Shown: one piece after another, positions 61,201-64,000 of the stretch
Layout: every line of letters begins with the position of its first letter
Numbering within the stretch: the stretch's first letter is position 1
Assembly (NCBI GenBank): GCA_015680685.1
Contig: MNCI01009104.1
Span: 63,541 to 127,540 of the forward strand
Direction: 5' to 3'
Length of the DNA: 64,000 nucleotides
Origin: Gnetum montanum
Taxonomy: Eukaryota; Streptophyta; Gnetopsida; Gnetales; Gnetaceae
Notes under the pieces: generated by a model
What the model was told of the DNA's origin: nothing
The model's database searches: none
Seen by the model: only the letters and a program-made list of their open reading frames with translations
Position numbers and translations under genes: made by a program

Positions 61201-63724
61201 TTAGCTTAGTGTTTGATTTGAAGGGAGCTCTGAAGCCTTATTTGATGGAGAGGCGTTCAGAGGTTCAACTACTTGTGGTTGTGAGGGCTTGGTTGGACTA
61301 TTAGTTTTGAAGAAAGGTCTTTTCTTCATACCGTTGTCAGCACCAACAATGGGTTGAAGATTTACAACCCTCGTGGCATTGCGTTGCTGCGGTTGAGTAG
61401 GGAGTTTCCCTTGCATTGCTGGAGTGGGTGGTAATGGAGCTATTGGTGTGAGAGTTGTGGATGGATTTGAAGGATGGTATGTTTGTGGGTTATCTCCCCT
61501 AGAAGAAGGAGTTTTATAATACTCACGAGCTTGGTAGTGATGTTGTGATGTAACGTGACTAGAAGAGTCACGTGGAGAGATTGGGTGCTGCATGTAGTAG
61601 CCATATGGGTCAAGTTGCCGGTAGGGGTATTGTTGCCTTGGTGGTGGCATCCCCTATGATTGTGGGTATTGCCACTATTGATGTTGCTCAATGGGTTGTG
61701 GTGGAGTTCCACTTGGATAATATGTTGAAGGTTGGTGGAACTACCTTGGGTTACTTTGGGGATAAGGTAACCGTTGGGGTGTTTGCCATTTATTTAGTCA
61801 TGGGTTGAGTGCATACACCGTAGACTCTTGTAGATGTGTGCTCACTGGGCAACATCCCTTAGGATGGTCGTATTGGCATATCTCACATCCATCGTCATTG
61901 TCCATGTTTGAATCCACAACCTCTTTTGTGATGGCCATTTTACCCTTACCCTTGTTACGTGCATTCTCCACTTCTCTCTTTTTCTTTTTGTCATGGTCAC
62001 TACCTCACTCTCTAGACTCCTCTATAATTTTAAGAATAGTTTCAAACCTACTATCCAGGGAGTCCCACATTTGGTTTACCTTTGCTGATACTTTTGTTGT
62101 TAACTTTTGGAGCGGCAAAGTTTTCCTATTCACCATCTCTTTGAGTGGTGACTCTTCTTCCTCCTCACAAAACCTCACTCCCCTTTTTCGGAGGGAAGGA
62201 TCTTGGTTGTATTCTTCTGCACTTTCTCTATTTCGTAGCTCACCTTCTTCTTTGGCTACTTGCTCTAGCAATTTATGAATTTGATGAGACCTAAGCTTCG
62301 ATACCTTCCTTGGTCATACATCCCAAGGGTTCTTCTTGTTTCATGCCTAAGTTCATCCATGAGATGGCGTAGTTGATCCTATTGCGAATAACCATGGCCA
62401 GGGCAACGATGTAACAATGTGTAATAGTAGTCCATGGCAGCATCCAAGGGTTCATGATTTCCTTGCTTACATCCTTGGATTTTCTTCCACAGGTTAGACA
62501 CTCTAGAGTACATTTGGTACTTATCATTGAACAGTTCTAACATTGTACTCCACCTCCAAATGGATTCTAGTTCTAAGGATTGGTACCAGCTTTCAGCCTC
62601 TTTCACTAGTGTCCTTGGGAACAACTTCAGTTTTTTCCATTTGTTTTCTATGTTTTGCAAGGCACATGCATCATGGAATGCTTGTAAATGATTTTGAGGA
62701 TCAATGTTGTATCCCCCTTCAATTCGTGGGATGTTGTTCATGTCTACCTCTTGATTCTACTATTCTTTTGATGCCTTGTTGGAACACTTACGACCTCCGT
62801 TATATCTAGCATGCCTCTAGTTGCGAGTAGGGGTTCTTCGTGATCATCTCATTCATAGTGTCTATGGTGTCTACACGGTTCCCTACTCTCCCTTCTTTTA
62901 TGCCTTGATTCTTTAGAATGCCCTCATCCTCATTCTCGACTATCTCATCGATGTTTCTCACTTTGTTTTCCCTTATCCTCACGATTGGTTTCCCTATGAC
63001 TGCGTCCGAACACTGAAGGAGAGGGTGAAGGTGACAATGAAGGTGAAGAAGAAGGAGAACCATCATCATGATGGTATTTTCTACCTTCTCTTCAGTGGTC
63101 TTGGCCACGATCGTGATCACGATCAAAACGTCTACCCTTATTGTGTGTTTTTGTTCCTTCTTTGAACACTTCCTGTTCATGGGTATCAGAACCAGGGTTG
63201 TGAATAATTGAGTGAAGGTTCTGATACACCACCTCCTGACCATCGTTAGGAGGAGGAACATCATTTTGTGGGGAACCTATTGAAGTAGGTTCACGACCCT
63301 CAATTTCACTCAAGACGTGCGAAGCTTTATGGGGCCATTCATCCTTCAAGGATGTATGGTATCTCTCCTGTCACAAGTTCCTTTGACGTTGCGCTTCTGT
63401 GGGATGATAGTCCCTTGTGTTATGATCGCATGCAACGTATTCCACATATAAAAGCAGCATGCCTATTCGTGTAAGAGCACGAAGAAGCATGTTGGGGATT
63501 GATCGATCTGGAGGCAACACTATGTTACCCTTCAAGTCTCTCCAATGCAATTGTTCATCTTGGTGGAGAATAAAGGTGAAATCGGGTACATACTCATTGT
63601 GATGAGTATATACCACACGAAACTATTGAGAAACTGACAGATTTTGGCTATGTGTGTTATGCCGTCGACTACCTCTTGTGTTAGTCCTAGGCGGTGAAGT
63701 GCTCTTATGCGAATAAGAAGACAT
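61201..63724 (-). pseudogene. F gag (degenerate)
   Basis: The start codon at 63722-63724 opens MSSYSHKSTSPPRTNTRGS. The N-terminal domain at 63371-63616 has EYVPDFTFILHQDEQLHWRD and NIVLPPDRS. Arg/Ser/His-rich sequence lies at 62870-63200. The gag core at 62379-62741 has GGYNIDPQNHLQAFHDACAL and WYQSLELESIWRWSTMLELF. Coiled sequence lies at 62005-62271. The zinc knuckle near 61830-61895 is complete here: CEICQYDHPKGCC. The Pro/Gln-rich tail is at 61201-61712. A duplicated stretch around N 63783 precedes the start codon. Confidence 0.86.
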
Positions 63725-63736
63725 CTTGTCTTGTTT

Positions 63737-63830
63737 AGTGTGCAATGTAGCATTGTCTGATCTTTCTTTGATTAAACCTAAGNCAGTGTGCAATGTAGCA
63801 TTGTCTGATCTTTCTTTGATTAAACCTAAG
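63737..63830. other. Duplicated 46 bp around a single N (likely assembly artefact)
   Basis: 63737-63782 recurs at 63785-63830, with the N at 63783, in the F leader. Confidence 0.8.
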
Positions 63831-63897
63831 GGTTCGTTCTAATGTTCCAACGATATGGATGATTTCCTATGTTCTACGTAGCGCACAAACAACTAAG

Positions 63898-63915
63898 TCC
63901 CCGGCAATGGCGCCA
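63898..63915 (-). promoter_or_regulatory. F primer binding site, tRNA-Asp type
   Basis: On the minus strand it reads tggcgccattgccgggga, the least mutated copy in the window and one base after the LTR. Confidence 0.9.
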
Positions 63916-63916
63916 A

Positions 63917-64000
63917 TGATGAGTGGCGAGGTACCCCTACACTCAACCATACAAATACAAACGTTTCATGCGTGATCCGGTCGAACTTCAAGGACTAAGT
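63917..64000 (-). repeat. F 5' LTR, truncated by window end
   Basis: It starts tgatgagtggcgaggtacc and matches the R/U5 end of the F 3' LTR and solo LTR E. Confidence 0.9.

Larger units (their letters stand above)
56643..64000 (-). mobile_element. Athila-like element F, internally deleted, runs off the window
   Basis: The 3' LTR is 56643-57444 and the 5' LTR starts at 63917 and continues beyond 64000 (minus strand). Primer site, gag and protease are present. RT, RNase H and most of integrase are missing. It inserted in copia B RT. The left target sequence is gaggt; the right copy is outside. It hosts solo LTR E. Confidence 0.9.

Overview
This is plant nuclear DNA made almost entirely of LTR retrotransposons. 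I see no ordinary host gene, tRNA, rRNA or CRISPR array. The evidence for a plant is three retroelement types: Athila-like Ty3/gypsy elements with a tRNA-Asp-type primer site (tggcgccattgccgggga), a Tat-lineage Ty3/gypsy element with two RNase H domains, and a Ty1/copia element with the tggtatcagagc primer site. The density and nesting suit a large, gene-poor plant genome. The species cannot be told from the sequence.

Layout, outermost first. A Ty1/copia element ('B', +) runs from the left edge (5' LTR up to 540) and resumes at 53241-56642 with gag, protease and reverse transcriptase (RT). An Athila-like element ('C1', +, about 13.3 kb without its inserts) occupies 784-53240. Its 5' LTR was split by another Athila-like element ('A1', +, 1038-11259, target duplication aagag). 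Its post-pol region was split by a second member of the A family ('A2', -, 18361-47276, target duplication aactt). A2 was itself split by the Tat-lineage element 'D' (-, 20110-38651, 18.5 kb). The right end holds an Athila-like element 'F' (-, from 56643 past the window edge), inserted in the copia RT region. F has lost RT, RNase H and most of integrase, and carries a solo LTR ('E', 58993-59841, target duplication agttc).

The A, C and F elements share one plan: LTR of about 0.8-1.0 kb, tRNA-Asp primer site, gag with an unusually short zinc knuckle, protease, RT with FMDD, RNase H, integrase, and a 2-5 kb post-pol region before the polypurine tract. All are riddled with stops and frameshifts. 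D is much better preserved: gag, protease, RT, two RNase H domains and an uninterrupted 485-aa integrase frame, although two of the three integrase catalytic residues are changed.

The most unusual content is in D. Between its protease and RT modules lies a roughly 5 kb block on the opposite strand that looks like a gene with its own TATA box, short GT-AG introns, a decayed HAD/FCP1-phosphatase-like domain, a domain resembling plant transposon-associated (plant-mobile-domain-type) proteins, an acidic region and a coiled coil. Minisatellites flank the block. D is also flanked by a perfectly abutting 198-bp direct duplication of its host, far longer than a normal 4-6 bp target duplication. Four single-N positions are each flanked by duplicated sequence and look like unmerged assembly overlaps.
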